Assembly: GCA_031411995.1 (NCBI GenBank)
Contig: JANOCD010000065.1
Coordinates: 10,401-74,400, forward strand
Source: Rudanella sp031411995
GTDB lineage: Bacteria > Bacteroidota > Bacteroidia > Cytophagales > Spirosomataceae
DNA: 64,000 nucleotides
Direction of reading: 5' to 3'
This document shows, piece by piece, positions 36,353 through 44,482 of this stretch. The translations under genes and the position numbers were made by a program. How positions within the stretch are numbered: the first letter of the stretch is position 1; each line of letters opens with the position of its first letter. The notes beneath the pieces were generated by a model. That model was not told the origin of the DNA. It saw only the letters and a program-made list of their open reading frames with translations, and searched no databases.

Positions 36353-38134
36353 ATGAAAAAATATAGCTTATCCCTTGCCTTCACGCTCGTGGCCGCCTTT
36401 CTGTTTACGGGTTGCAATGACGAGTTTCTGGAACGCTACCCGCTGGATCGGGTTACGAACCAAACGTTCTGGAATACCGAAAACGATCTGCGGGTCTATA
36501 ACAACAGCCTGTATGATTTGGCCCGCAACGACGATAACGTCCCTATTTTGCACGGTCATTACAATGGCTTTGAAAGCCACTGGGGCAGTTTCTGGTTCTT
36601 AGATGAGTTTGCCGACAACATGGCCCCCCGCCATGCCCGCCATACCTACTACCAGCAGGTGCGTTCGGGCAAGCATACCGTACCGACCGATGCTGGCCCG
36701 CAGTGGTTTGGCTTCAAGGGGTGGAATTTCGTCCGGGCCATCAACGTAGGTTTAGCAAATTACGATAAAGCTACTGTCAGTCAGGCTATTAAAGATCGGT
36801 ATATTGCTGAGGCCAAGTTGTTCAGAGGCTGGTTTTATGCCGAAAAAGTTCAGAAATTTGGCGATGTCCCGTTCGTGGAGAAAGAATTGACGGTGGAATC
36901 CCCCGAATTGTTTGCCGCCCGGACAGCCCGCGAAGAAGCCATGGAGAAAGTGCTGGAGGACCTCAACTTTGCGGCCACCAAACTACCCGACACTTGGGGC
37001 GATGGCAATGCACCGGGTCGGATAAACCGCTGGAATGCCCTGTTAGTGAAGTCGCGGTTGTGTTTGTTCGAGGGTACGTGGCGCAAGTATCACGGCGGCA
37101 AAGACCCGAACAAATGGTTGCAGGAAGCCGCCAATGCCGCCAAAGAACTGATGGACAAAGGCCCCTATCGGCTGTTCAACACGGGCAACCCAACAACCGA
37201 TTACAACTCATATCACCGGGTACTAAACTTAGCCGGAAACCCGGAGGTGATGTACTGGCGCAAATACCAGTTGGGCGTGTTTACGAACCACGTGCAGTCG
37301 TATTTTGAATATGCGGGCGGAGCTACCAAAAGCGCGGTCGAAGATTACCTCTGTACCGATGGTAAGCCCATTACAACATCGGCCCTTTACAAAGGCGATG
37401 CCACCATTGAAGATGTGTTTGAGAACCGCGACCCGCGCCTGCGTCAGACGATATTGCACCCCGCCGATGCCGTCAAATACAAGTATCATTTGGCCGATGG
37501 ACGGGCATATCCTCGTATTCAGGGTATGGAAGGGGGCTATTTGTCCACAACGGGTTATCACATCATCAAGCACTATAATGCCGATGATATGATTGGGAAG
37601 GCGTTCGATACGGCCGAAGCACCGGCTATTATTCTGCGTTTTGCCGAAGCCCTGCTCAATTATGCCGAAGCCCAGGCCGAACTAAGCAAAATCTCGCAAG
37701 CCGACCTCGACTTAACGATCAACAAACTCCGCGACCGGGTTGGAATGCCGCACCTGAAATTAGACGCGGTGCCGGTTGACCCGCGCTATACGGCTGATGG
37801 AATCTCGCCGATCATTGCCGAAATTCGGCGCGAACGCCGGGTTGAACTGTTTATGGAAGGGTTCCGGTATAACGATCTCCGGCGGTGGAAACAGGGCAAA
37901 AAAATGCTCATCCCAACGCTTGGCATTCGCTGGGATGCGGCAGCCATTGCCCGCTATGCAAAGGCAAACGTGCAAACAAGTGTAGACCCCGTCTCAAAAA
38001 ATACCTACGTCGATGTGTATAAAGGTACGGATTGGGCTAACCCTGTTTTCGATGAAGCCAAGCATTATCTCTGGCCTATTCCGCTGAACAACCTCGCGCA
38101 GAATCCGGCACTAAAGCAGAATCCGGGTTGGTAG
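36353..38134 (+). CDS. SusD/RagB-family nutrient-binding lipoprotein
   Basis: 593 residues with lipidation at Cys21 (AAFLFTGCNDEFLERYP). SusD features include RYIAEAKLFRGWFYAEKVQKFGDVPFV, ILRFAEALLNYAEAQAEL and EIRRERRVELFMEGFRYNDLRRW, ending with LWPIPLNNLAQNPALKQNPGW. It is the surface glycan-binding partner of the SusC encoded just upstream. The gap to susC is 128 bp, unusually long for such pairs, because of an inserted inverted repeat. A second palindrome lies directly after the stop. No substrate can be inferred. Confidence 0.95.
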   Translation: MKKYSLSLAFTLVAAFLFTGCNDEFLERYPLDRVTNQTFWNTENDLRVYNNSLYDLARNDDNVPILHGHYNGFESHWGSFWFLDEFADNMAPRHARHTYYQQVRSGKHTVPTDAGPQWFGFKGWNFVRAINVGLANYDKATVSQAIKDRYIAEAKLFRGWFYAEKVQKFGDVPFVEKELTVESPELFAARTAREEAMEKVLEDLNFAATKLPDTWGDGNAPGRINRWNALLVKSRLCLFEGTWRKYHGGKDPNKWLQEAANAAKELMDKGPYRLFNTGNPTTDYNSYHRVLNLAGNPEVMYWRKYQLGVFTNHVQSYFEYAGGATKSAVEDYLCTDGKPITTSALYKGDATIEDVFENRDPRLRQTILHPADAVKYKYHLADGRAYPRIQGMEGGYLSTTGYHIIKHYNADDMIGKAFDTAEAPAIILRFAEALLNYAEAQAELSKISQADLDLTINKLRDRVGMPHLKLDAVPVDPRYTADGISPIIAEIRRERRVELFMEGFRYNDLRRWKQGKKMLIPTLGIRWDAAAIARYAKANVQTSVDPVSKNTYVDVYKGTDWANPVFDEAKHYLWPIPLNNLAQNPALKQNPGW

Positions 38135-38138
38135 GGTG

Positions 38139-38203
38139 AATGAGTAATGCATAATGGTGAATGCGCAATGTGCTACCGCATTCACCATTATGCATTACTC
38201 ATT
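38139..38203. repeat. Palindromic repeat downstream of the second susD
   Basis: Perfect 27-bp arms at 38139-38165 and 38177-38203 around an 11-bp loop. The motif TTATGCATTACTCATT then occurs once more, at about 38202-38217. It begins 5 bp after the susD stop. It may act as a terminator-like hairpin without a T-tract, or be a small mobile palindrome. Confidence 0.8.
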
Positions 38204-38284
38204 ATGCATTACTCATTCTTGCCACTCAAAAACTTATTGCCCGCTGAAAAGCGTTTTTATGTCCAAAAATGTCCCTATTTCGTT

Positions 38285-39373
38285 ATGGGTACAATGGAAA
38301 AACCACCAATTAGCTTCTGGGATCAATTAGGTAGTTTGCTCGTACCAAAGCGGGAGCAGAATACACCCGCCACGATTAAAAACGAGCGAATTCTGGCCGA
38401 ACTGATCCGTTGTTTTGAAGCCTCCTTAAACCGCGAAAGCATCGGTACAAGTTTGCTGTTCGATGCGCATTTTGTGATTATTCTGCACCCGACAAGTTAT
38501 GCCGAACGCCTGGCAGCGCTGCCGGTCATTGTGAATGAAGCCGTGAAAGCGTTTTATGACCGCATTGATGCCCGCAAAAAAGGAACCGACAAAATTGTGA
38601 CGGTGGCCTCGCACTGGCATTTTAAATTCGGCCCCGGAACCGAGTTCGACGGGCGATCCATTACACCCGCCGATGTGGAAGTCATTGGATCGCTGACGGG
38701 GGCCTCGCTCGAAAACGACAGTGTTGACAATGCACCCGTGGGTGGTAATTTGAAAGCTACCCGCAAAGTGAAGAACACCAATGTCTACCAAAAATTAGAC
38801 CTTAACCTACCCTCCTTTCGCCACATCGACTTTCGGGAATCGGGGGCCTTTGCGGTGCGCATTGACCCCGCCCTGTTGCCAGCCCACGAGGAGCCGAGCC
38901 TGAAAAAGGAGTTGCCGACAACACCGCCAATTTCACCAGCCGTTTTGCCGGAGGTGGTTGCTCCCGTTGCTGGTTTGCCCAATCCGCAGCGGCCCGCCCA
39001 ACCGCCTTTGCCCCGGCCCCAACCGGAGTCGCTCGCCCGAATAGACTGTTTTATGGCCGATCAGAACTCCGAAGAAACCTACTGGATGCGCGACCGGGAA
39101 GTGGTAATTGCCCGTCGGGAGCCTGATAATGAATCCTTTGCCAACTACATCCGGCTGGTGTCGCCTTATGTCTCGAACCCTCATGCCCGAATCCGGTATG
39201 ATGCCACGACGGGGCAGTTTCAACTGGCCTCGTTCAGTCAGCACGAAACCCGCCTGAACGAACAGATTGTGGCCCGCAGCGAACCGGGAAATCCTGTTTG
39301 GGTGTCACTGCCCAGCCCTTCGCAGATTCTGCTCAATGGAATCGTTACGTTATCGTTTCAAAGCAGTTTGTGA
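38285..39373 (+). CDS. FHA-domain protein of a phospho-signalling cassette
   Basis: 362 residues from the ATG at 38285 (an ATG at 38294 is equally possible). A longer open frame upstream runs through the palindromic repeat and is not credible. The N-terminal part (about 25-120: AELIRCFEASLNRESIGTSL and following) resembles, by layout only, the N-terminal domain of mycobacterial FhaA. A Pro-rich linker (PQRPAQPPLPRPQPE) leads to a C-terminal FHA-like domain with REVVIARREP, LVSPYVSNPHARI and a final ILLNGIVTLSF. FHA domains bind phosphothreonine. Two Ser/Thr kinases and a PP2C phosphatase follow in the same orientation, so this is probably their phospho-reader. It is cytoplasmic. Confidence 0.78.
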   Translation: MGTMEKPPISFWDQLGSLLVPKREQNTPATIKNERILAELIRCFEASLNRESIGTSLLFDAHFVIILHPTSYAERLAALPVIVNEAVKAFYDRIDARKKGTDKIVTVASHWHFKFGPGTEFDGRSITPADVEVIGSLTGASLENDSVDNAPVGGNLKATRKVKNTNVYQKLDLNLPSFRHIDFRESGAFAVRIDPALLPAHEEPSLKKELPTTPPISPAVLPEVVAPVAGLPNPQRPAQPPLPRPQPESLARIDCFMADQNSEETYWMRDREVVIARREPDNESFANYIRLVSPYVSNPHARIRYDATTGQFQLASFSQHETRLNEQIVARSEPGNPVWVSLPSPSQILLNGIVTLSFQSSL

Positions 39374-39413
39374 AGTAGGCCTGTTCAAACCCAAACCCAC
39401 AACCACAACCCCT

Positions 39414-39497
39414 ATGATTGATACACTAATTGCTATTTTGCTGGGTGCTTTTGTCGCGTTGCTACTGATTCGCCACTTCCGTTCATTACCCCGGTAG
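39414..39497 (+). CDS. 27-residue single-pass membrane peptide
   Basis: The ATG at 39414 opens MIDTLIAILLGAFVALLLI followed by RHFRSLPR and a stop. That is one hydrophobic helix of about 18 residues with a basic C-terminal end, the layout of small regulatory membrane proteins. It sits 40 bp after the FHA gene and 43 bp before the PP2C gene, in the same orientation. I cannot relate it to a family, and an ORF this short could be chance. The clean helix and its position within an otherwise tight cassette argue for it. Confidence 0.45.
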   Translation: MIDTLIAILLGAFVALLLIRHFRSLPR

Positions 39498-39540
39498 TTG
39501 ATTGGTACTTCCAATCCGAAATCCCCAATTCGAAATTCCA

Positions 39541-40689
39541 ATGACCTATTCCCCTCTACAGATTGCCGGACAAACTGATGTTGGCCGACACCGCAAAGAC
39601 AATCAGGATACCTTTATTAGCAGGCCGTTGTGGTCGGGCAACGATGCGCTTTTGGTTGTGATCGATGGGGTAGGGGGGTATGCCGGTGGAGCGGAGGCTG
39701 CTGCGTTAGCAAGTGAATCCATTGAACAATATATGGCTACCCCAACCGGTGATACACTTACAATGCTTCAGGAAGCCGTGGTGCACGCTAATAATCAGAT
39801 TGTTACCAGGAAATATGATAACCCTGAACTAGCCCGGATGTGCTGTGTGCTGACGGCCGCCGTAGCCAATGTGGAGACGCAAAAGTTGTTGTTCGTGCAT
39901 GTGGGAGATACCCGTTTATACCGTTTTCGGGCGGGTCAGCTTACCAAACTAACGCACGACCATTCGCTGGTGGGCGTGCGCGAAGATGCCAACCAACTCA
40001 CTGAGCGTGAGGCTATGAAGCACCCCCGCCGAAATGAGATTCTGCGCGATGTGGGAACAATGGCGCACCGGGTCGACGATCCTGAATTTCTGGAGTCGGG
40101 GGAAATCGATTTTCTGCCCGGCGACAACTTGTTGCTGTGCAGCGATGGCCTGACCGATATGCTTACCCGCGACCAGCTCACCGACGTATTGACGCAGTCG
40201 GTATCGCCAGCCGAACAAATCACTGAACTGATTCGACAGGCCAACGAACAGGGTGGTCAGGATAATATTACGGTGGTGGTGGCTCACTACCCCGCCACAA
40301 TTGGCACAACTCTTGCCACACCTATATTGCCCGCTGAAACCGGATACGTGGAAACTGCCGAACCCGCGCCCATGCTGGTGAAACCGGTGGCGGCAACGGA
40401 GGTTGCTGCACCGGCAGTTGCCACAAAACCAGCTTCACTAAGTAAAGGGCTTATTGCATTGATGGTATCCATTGTGGTGCTCCTGGTGGCAGGCATCGCC
40501 TGGTGGCAGCCGGACCGCCGGACCGCCGACGACATGCCCCGGCCCGTGCCGGCAAATGAATTACAGCCAATGCCTGTTTTGCGCGATTCGGCCCGGATAG
40601 TTACGGGGGATTCTCTCCGGTCGGTGGCGGGCGATTCGTTGATTGATCTTACAGTGAAAAAACAACCCGATTCTTTAAAAACGCCATAA
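39541..40689 (+). CDS. PP2C-family Ser/Thr phosphatase with C-terminal membrane anchor
   Basis: 382 residues from the ATG at 39541. PP2C motifs are complete: TDVGRHRKDNQD (metal Asp20 region), VVIDGVGGYAGG (Asp42, Gly43), VHVGDTRLYRFR, LLLCSDGLTDML and GGQDNITVVVA. After a linker comes one membrane helix (LIALMVSIVVLLVAGIAWW, about residues 302-322) and a tail of about 60 residues on the far side of the membrane, rich in DS pairs (RDSARIV, GDSLRSV, GDSLIDL, PDSLKTP). It should dephosphorylate the two kinases encoded downstream or their substrates, and the FHA protein just upstream. It is 6 bp from the first kinase gene. Confidence 0.92.
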   Translation: MTYSPLQIAGQTDVGRHRKDNQDTFISRPLWSGNDALLVVIDGVGGYAGGAEAAALASESIEQYMATPTGDTLTMLQEAVVHANNQIVTRKYDNPELARMCCVLTAAVANVETQKLLFVHVGDTRLYRFRAGQLTKLTHDHSLVGVREDANQLTEREAMKHPRRNEILRDVGTMAHRVDDPEFLESGEIDFLPGDNLLLCSDGLTDMLTRDQLTDVLTQSVSPAEQITELIRQANEQGGQDNITVVVAHYPATIGTTLATPILPAETGYVETAEPAPMLVKPVAATEVAAPAVATKPASLSKGLIALMVSIVVLLVAGIAWWQPDRRTADDMPRPVPANELQPMPVLRDSARIVTGDSLRSVAGDSLIDLTVKKQPDSLKTP

Positions 40690-40695
40690 CGCACC

Positions 40696-42294
40696 ATGCC
40701 AACGGTTAGCTTTAACACCCATTTTCCGGGCTACGACGTGCTGGGCGAGATTAGCCGCAGTAATGCCCGTGTGCTGAAGGCCCGGCACATCGCCACTGGC
40801 GACATTGTGGCCATTAAGCACTTTTCGCTGAATACCGATGCCGATACGCTCCGCCGTTTCGAGCGCGAGTCCACCATCATGACCCAGATGGAACACCCCA
40901 GCATTGTGAAAGTGCGGGAGGTTCGGCTGGATGCCGATTTGCCGTTTATTGTGATGGACTATGTGCAGGGTGGCAGCGTTCGGCAACTGATCGCCGAACA
41001 GGGCAGTATGTCGGTTGAGCTAACCATTCGGCTGGGCTTGCAGATGCTGAGTGCTTTTCGGCTGATTCATGCCCAGGGCATTGTTCACCGCGATGTGAAG
41101 CCTGAAAACATCCTGTTTCATCGGCTGGCCAGTGGCGAACTGCATTTTCTGTTGACCGATTTTGGCGTGGCCCGGTTGCATCAGCAACCCGTTACCATGA
41201 CGGGGCAATCGCTGATGACGTATGAATATGCAGCCCCCGAACAGTTCGATAATCCCCGGCAGGTAGGCGAAACGGCTGATTATTACGCCCTTGGTGTGGT
41301 GCTATACGAATGTCTCACGGGTAGTGTGCCGTTTCCGATGCGGGGAGAAACCGGCATGGTCACGTTTATGAACGCGGTAATGCACAACCCGCCCCCGCCA
41401 CCGGTATTGCCCACTAACCTGCCATTGCCCGCGAGCCTGGATACGCTGCTGGAACAACTGTTGACCAAGCAACCCACCGATCGGCTGCATAATCCTGACA
41501 TTGTAAAACTATTGCTGAAACAGGCCGAAGTAGAGCAACTGCACCGTGAAACAGGTCCGATTCAACCCCCGGCTCCCCTCCGCACAGAGATCGCTCAACA
41601 GGCAGCACTCGCCCCTGTGGAACGCCCGAAAGAGATTGCCAAACCAACTCGCCCCGCTCCGGTTAACAAGCCTGTAGACAGTCGCCCCCCACGCCGTATA
41701 ATGCCACTTGTAATTTTGGGAACAGCGTTGTTGCTAACCGCGCTTTGGGCCTACTGGTATTATACACAGGAAAGCCGACGGTCGTCTACTCCACAGTCGG
41801 TTTCGGGAGCCACAAACCCAACTGGCACGGCGAACCCAGATGAGGATGATGTGATTGAAACAACTGAGATAACGGATCTGACCGTTTCACCTGCTGTGCG
41901 TCAGGCAGAAAATCTTCGGCAAAAGCAGGCACAGGCCGAAGCCGCCCGGCAACGCTATGAGCAGGAAGTGGTGGCTGCCACAAACCAGTTGGAGGCTACA
42001 GCCTTTGGCGGCAAAATGGGATTTCTGGGTGGTATTAAAGATCTGAATGTTAGGCTGGTAAACCCTTCATCGGTTGCTTTTAAAGCGGTGAAGGTGCAGG
42101 TAGATTACGTCAAAGATAATGGCGAAAAATTTAAATCGGAGTCTATGTTTTTTATGAATCTTGGTCCTAATGGGTCAAAGACAAAGGAGGCTCCCGACAG
42201 TCAACGCGGCACCCAGTTCCGGGCGCGGGTTCTCCGGGCCGATGCTGCTCCAATGCCCGACAGCCTTACTCACTCCATTCTCCAAAATCCATAG
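40696..42294 (+). CDS. Membrane Ser/Thr protein kinase with coiled-coil and FxLYD-like ectodomain
   Basis: 532 residues. The Hanks-type kinase domain has Lys41 (VAIKHF), catalytic Asp133 (VHRDVKPENILF) and Asp155 of the DFG motif (LLTDFGVAR), plus an APE-like YEYAAPEQF. The Gly-rich loop is degenerate (GEISRSNARV), lacking the second Gly. One membrane helix lies at about 335-356 (LVILGTALLLTALWAYWYY). The outside part has a charged coiled coil (AENLRQKQAQAEAARQRYEQE) and a beta-domain (LNVRLVNPSSVAFKAVKVQV) reminiscent of FxLYD modules. The outer domain may sense an envelope signal. It lies 6 bp after the PP2C gene and 6 bp before its paralogue. Confidence 0.92.
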   Translation: MPTVSFNTHFPGYDVLGEISRSNARVLKARHIATGDIVAIKHFSLNTDADTLRRFERESTIMTQMEHPSIVKVREVRLDADLPFIVMDYVQGGSVRQLIAEQGSMSVELTIRLGLQMLSAFRLIHAQGIVHRDVKPENILFHRLASGELHFLLTDFGVARLHQQPVTMTGQSLMTYEYAAPEQFDNPRQVGETADYYALGVVLYECLTGSVPFPMRGETGMVTFMNAVMHNPPPPPVLPTNLPLPASLDTLLEQLLTKQPTDRLHNPDIVKLLLKQAEVEQLHRETGPIQPPAPLRTEIAQQAALAPVERPKEIAKPTRPAPVNKPVDSRPPRRIMPLVILGTALLLTALWAYWYYTQESRRSSTPQSVSGATNPTGTANPDEDDVIETTEITDLTVSPAVRQAENLRQKQAQAEAARQRYEQEVVAATNQLEATAFGGKMGFLGGIKDLNVRLVNPSSVAFKAVKVQVDYVKDNGEKFKSESMFFMNLGPNGSKTKEAPDSQRGTQFRARVLRADAAPMPDSLTHSILQNP

Positions 42295-42300
42295 TGGCCC

Positions 42301-43611
42301 ATGCCAACGGTTAGCTTTAACACACACCTGCCCGACTATGAGATTCTGTCGGAACTGGGGCGGGGCAACACGCGGGTGCTGAAAGCCCGGCACCTGCCAA
42401 CGGGCGACATTGTGGCCATTAAACAGTATGCCTTTGCGGCTGATGCCGACACGCTTCGGCGGTTCGAGCGGGAGTCGCAGATTATGACCCAACTGGACCA
42501 CCCCAACGTAACGCGGGTGCGCGAGGTGAAGCTGGATGCCACCATGCCCTATGTGGTCATGGATTTTGTGGAAGGGGGCGATCTGCGAAGTCTGCTTCGG
42601 CAAAAAGACCACCTGGATATTCCTACCACCATCCGGCTGGGCTTGCAGATGACGGGTGCCTTTCGGGCGATGCACGCCCTGCACGTTGTTCACCGCGATG
42701 TGAAACCCGAAAACATTTTGTACCGACGGCTCATCAGTGGCGAACTGCACTTTCTGCTCACCGACTTTGGCATTGCCAAATTCTGGGCCGACGACAGCAT
42801 TAAAACGCTCACGGGGCAGTCGTTGATGACGTATGAATATGCGGCTCCCGAACAGTTCGACAATCCCCGGCAGGTAGACGAAGCGGCTGACTACTACGCT
42901 CTTGGTGTGGTATTGTATGAGTGCCTGACCGGAAAAGTGCCCTATGTGTTGCAGAACGAAACGGGCCTGGCTCAGTTCATGCAACAGGTGCTAACAGCTC
43001 CCATGCCCGACATGGAACTCCCAACGGGGCAACCATTGCCGCCTAGTTTGGCCACGTTGCTGTCAGGTATGCTCACCCGTGACCCCCAAACCCGCCTGCG
43101 CAACACCGATCAGATGGAATTGCTGCTCGAACAAAGCCGGGTAGAACATCTGAAGGCTAACCGGACGGGGCAAAACCCGACCATGAGCACCACAAAAACG
43201 ATTGCCGGGTCGGTTGTTGCCCCAGCAATAACTGACAGCAGAGTTGATGAATCCCAGGGTGAAGGGGTTGAAGATTCGGGCGGTAGTGGCTGGTTAGGGT
43301 GGGGTGTTGGCGGCCTTATTCTGGCGGCTGGCCTGGCGTTTGGTTTATACACCTACTCAACCCGGCAGGCAACCAGCGATTCAGCGATGCCGGTTGACTC
43401 AACAGCCACCACGTTGATGGATAGTTTGCAAACGGAAAATCAACCGTCAGTTGATAGCTCAACCGTCAATGAACCTGTTCAGGACGAAGCCACCGGGGGG
43501 GAGGAAACACCCACCGAAACGGCCCCGCCACTTCCCGCTGATTCGACAGCAACAGGCGGAGTTGCTTCTCCTGATTCGGCTTCGGTGATGCCGCCCGACA
43601 GTACACAATAG
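42301..43611 (+). CDS. Membrane Ser/Thr protein kinase, tandem paralogue with disordered tail
   Basis: 436 residues. It starts with almost the same sequence as the previous kinase (MPTVSFNTHLPDYEIL against MPTVSFNTHFPGYDVL), showing tandem duplication. The Gly-rich loop is nearer normal (LGRGNTRVLKA); Lys41, Asp133 (VHRDVKPEN) and Asp155 (LTDFGIAK) are conserved. A membrane helix (GWGVGGLILAAGLAFGLYTY, about 330-350) is followed by about 84 residues of low complexity rich in DST/DSA (VDSTATT, ADSTATGG, SPDSAS, PPDSTQ). This tail differs completely from the folded ectodomain of the first kinase but resembles the tail of the PP2C protein. Confidence 0.92.
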   Translation: MPTVSFNTHLPDYEILSELGRGNTRVLKARHLPTGDIVAIKQYAFAADADTLRRFERESQIMTQLDHPNVTRVREVKLDATMPYVVMDFVEGGDLRSLLRQKDHLDIPTTIRLGLQMTGAFRAMHALHVVHRDVKPENILYRRLISGELHFLLTDFGIAKFWADDSIKTLTGQSLMTYEYAAPEQFDNPRQVDEAADYYALGVVLYECLTGKVPYVLQNETGLAQFMQQVLTAPMPDMELPTGQPLPPSLATLLSGMLTRDPQTRLRNTDQMELLLEQSRVEHLKANRTGQNPTMSTTKTIAGSVVAPAITDSRVDESQGEGVEDSGGSGWLGWGVGGLILAAGLAFGLYTYSTRQATSDSAMPVDSTATTLMDSLQTENQPSVDSSTVNEPVQDEATGGEETPTETAPPLPADSTATGGVASPDSASVMPPDSTQ

Positions 43612-43748
43612 CGTTAGGCGGGTATTGCATCGGGAGAAATCAAGCTGATGGAAGGAGGTAGCAGCCTTGTTTCAATCTATTTCTTGCAAAAAGTCAATTT
43701 ATTGCCAGAATCCATATAATTTAGCTATACCGAATCTGTAGATCGTGT

Positions 43749-44381
43749 ATGGCTGTTCATTCAATTAACGTAGGAGTAGGCGCAAAGAACGATCTGGCAT
43801 CGGTTGATACGGAACAACTTCTGTGGGATTCATTTCGGGGGGGTGACCGTTCTGCATTTGCCCGTATTTATGAGCTGTATGCCCCCAAACTACTGAGCTA
43901 TGGCCGGAAGATAACGACTGATAGTCAGCGTATTGAGGACTCTATCCAGGATCTGTTCGTTGAACTCTGGAAAGGCCGGGCGAACCTAAGCCCCACCACC
44001 TCGATTAAATTTTACCTGTTCCGGGCATTACGCAACAAATTAAGTCGGTTTCGCATCGACCTGTCGGTGCCCGACACTGATACAGACGGGGCCATTATGC
44101 CCGAAAACCTACTGTCTTTTCCGTTTGAAGCCGAATGGATTGCTCATGAAGAAGAGACGGCCCAAACTGCTTCACTCCAGCAGGCAATCGGGTGCTTAAG
44201 CAAGCGGCAACAACAGGTCATTCATCTTCGCTATTACCAGCATTTCGACAGTCATCAGATTGCTGACCTTTTGGGTATTCATGAACAGTCGGTGCGAAAC
44301 CTACTCCATACAGCCCTGCACGCGCTCAGGCAATCGTTTATTTTATTAGTTACTTTACTGGTTAACAGTCTATTAACTTAG
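43749..44381 (+). CDS. ECF-type RNA polymerase sigma-70 factor
   Basis: 210 residues. Region 2 reads FARIYELYAPKLLSYGRKIT with IEDSIQDLFVELWKGR; region 4 reads LQQAIGCLSKRQQQVIHLRYYQHFDSHQIADLLGIHEQSVRNLLHTAL. This is the small two-domain ECF form found in Bacteroidota beside FecR anti-sigma genes. The FecR gene follows by about 100 bp, then an STN-bearing SusC, so it is probably released when the SusC binds its ligand and then turns on susCD. A weakly hydrophobic C-terminal stretch (FILLVTLLVNSLLT) is common in this family. Confidence 0.93.
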   Translation: MAVHSINVGVGAKNDLASVDTEQLLWDSFRGGDRSAFARIYELYAPKLLSYGRKITTDSQRIEDSIQDLFVELWKGRANLSPTTSIKFYLFRALRNKLSRFRIDLSVPDTDTDGAIMPENLLSFPFEAEWIAHEEETAQTASLQQAIGCLSKRQQQVIHLRYYQHFDSHQIADLLGIHEQSVRNLLHTALHALRQSFILLVTLLVNSLLT

Positions 44382-44482
44382 TTAGTCCTTGGGATCTATA
44401 CCTATTTCCAGTTTTTTCTAAAAATTTTCAGTACAACCTGTCAGGTTTCTCCCATTAGTGGATGAAGGCTATTGACGGCGGT

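Noticed and set aside
38147..38284. N-terminal extension of the FHA protein starting at 38147.
   Set aside because: It is translated through a palindromic repeat and contains no sensible domain sequence; start codons at 38285 or 38294 fit better.
38285..43611. Type VI secretion threonine-phosphorylation pathway.
   Set aside because: FHA, PP2C and kinase genes match that set in type, but no Tss gene is in the 64 kb, so the assignment cannot be supported.
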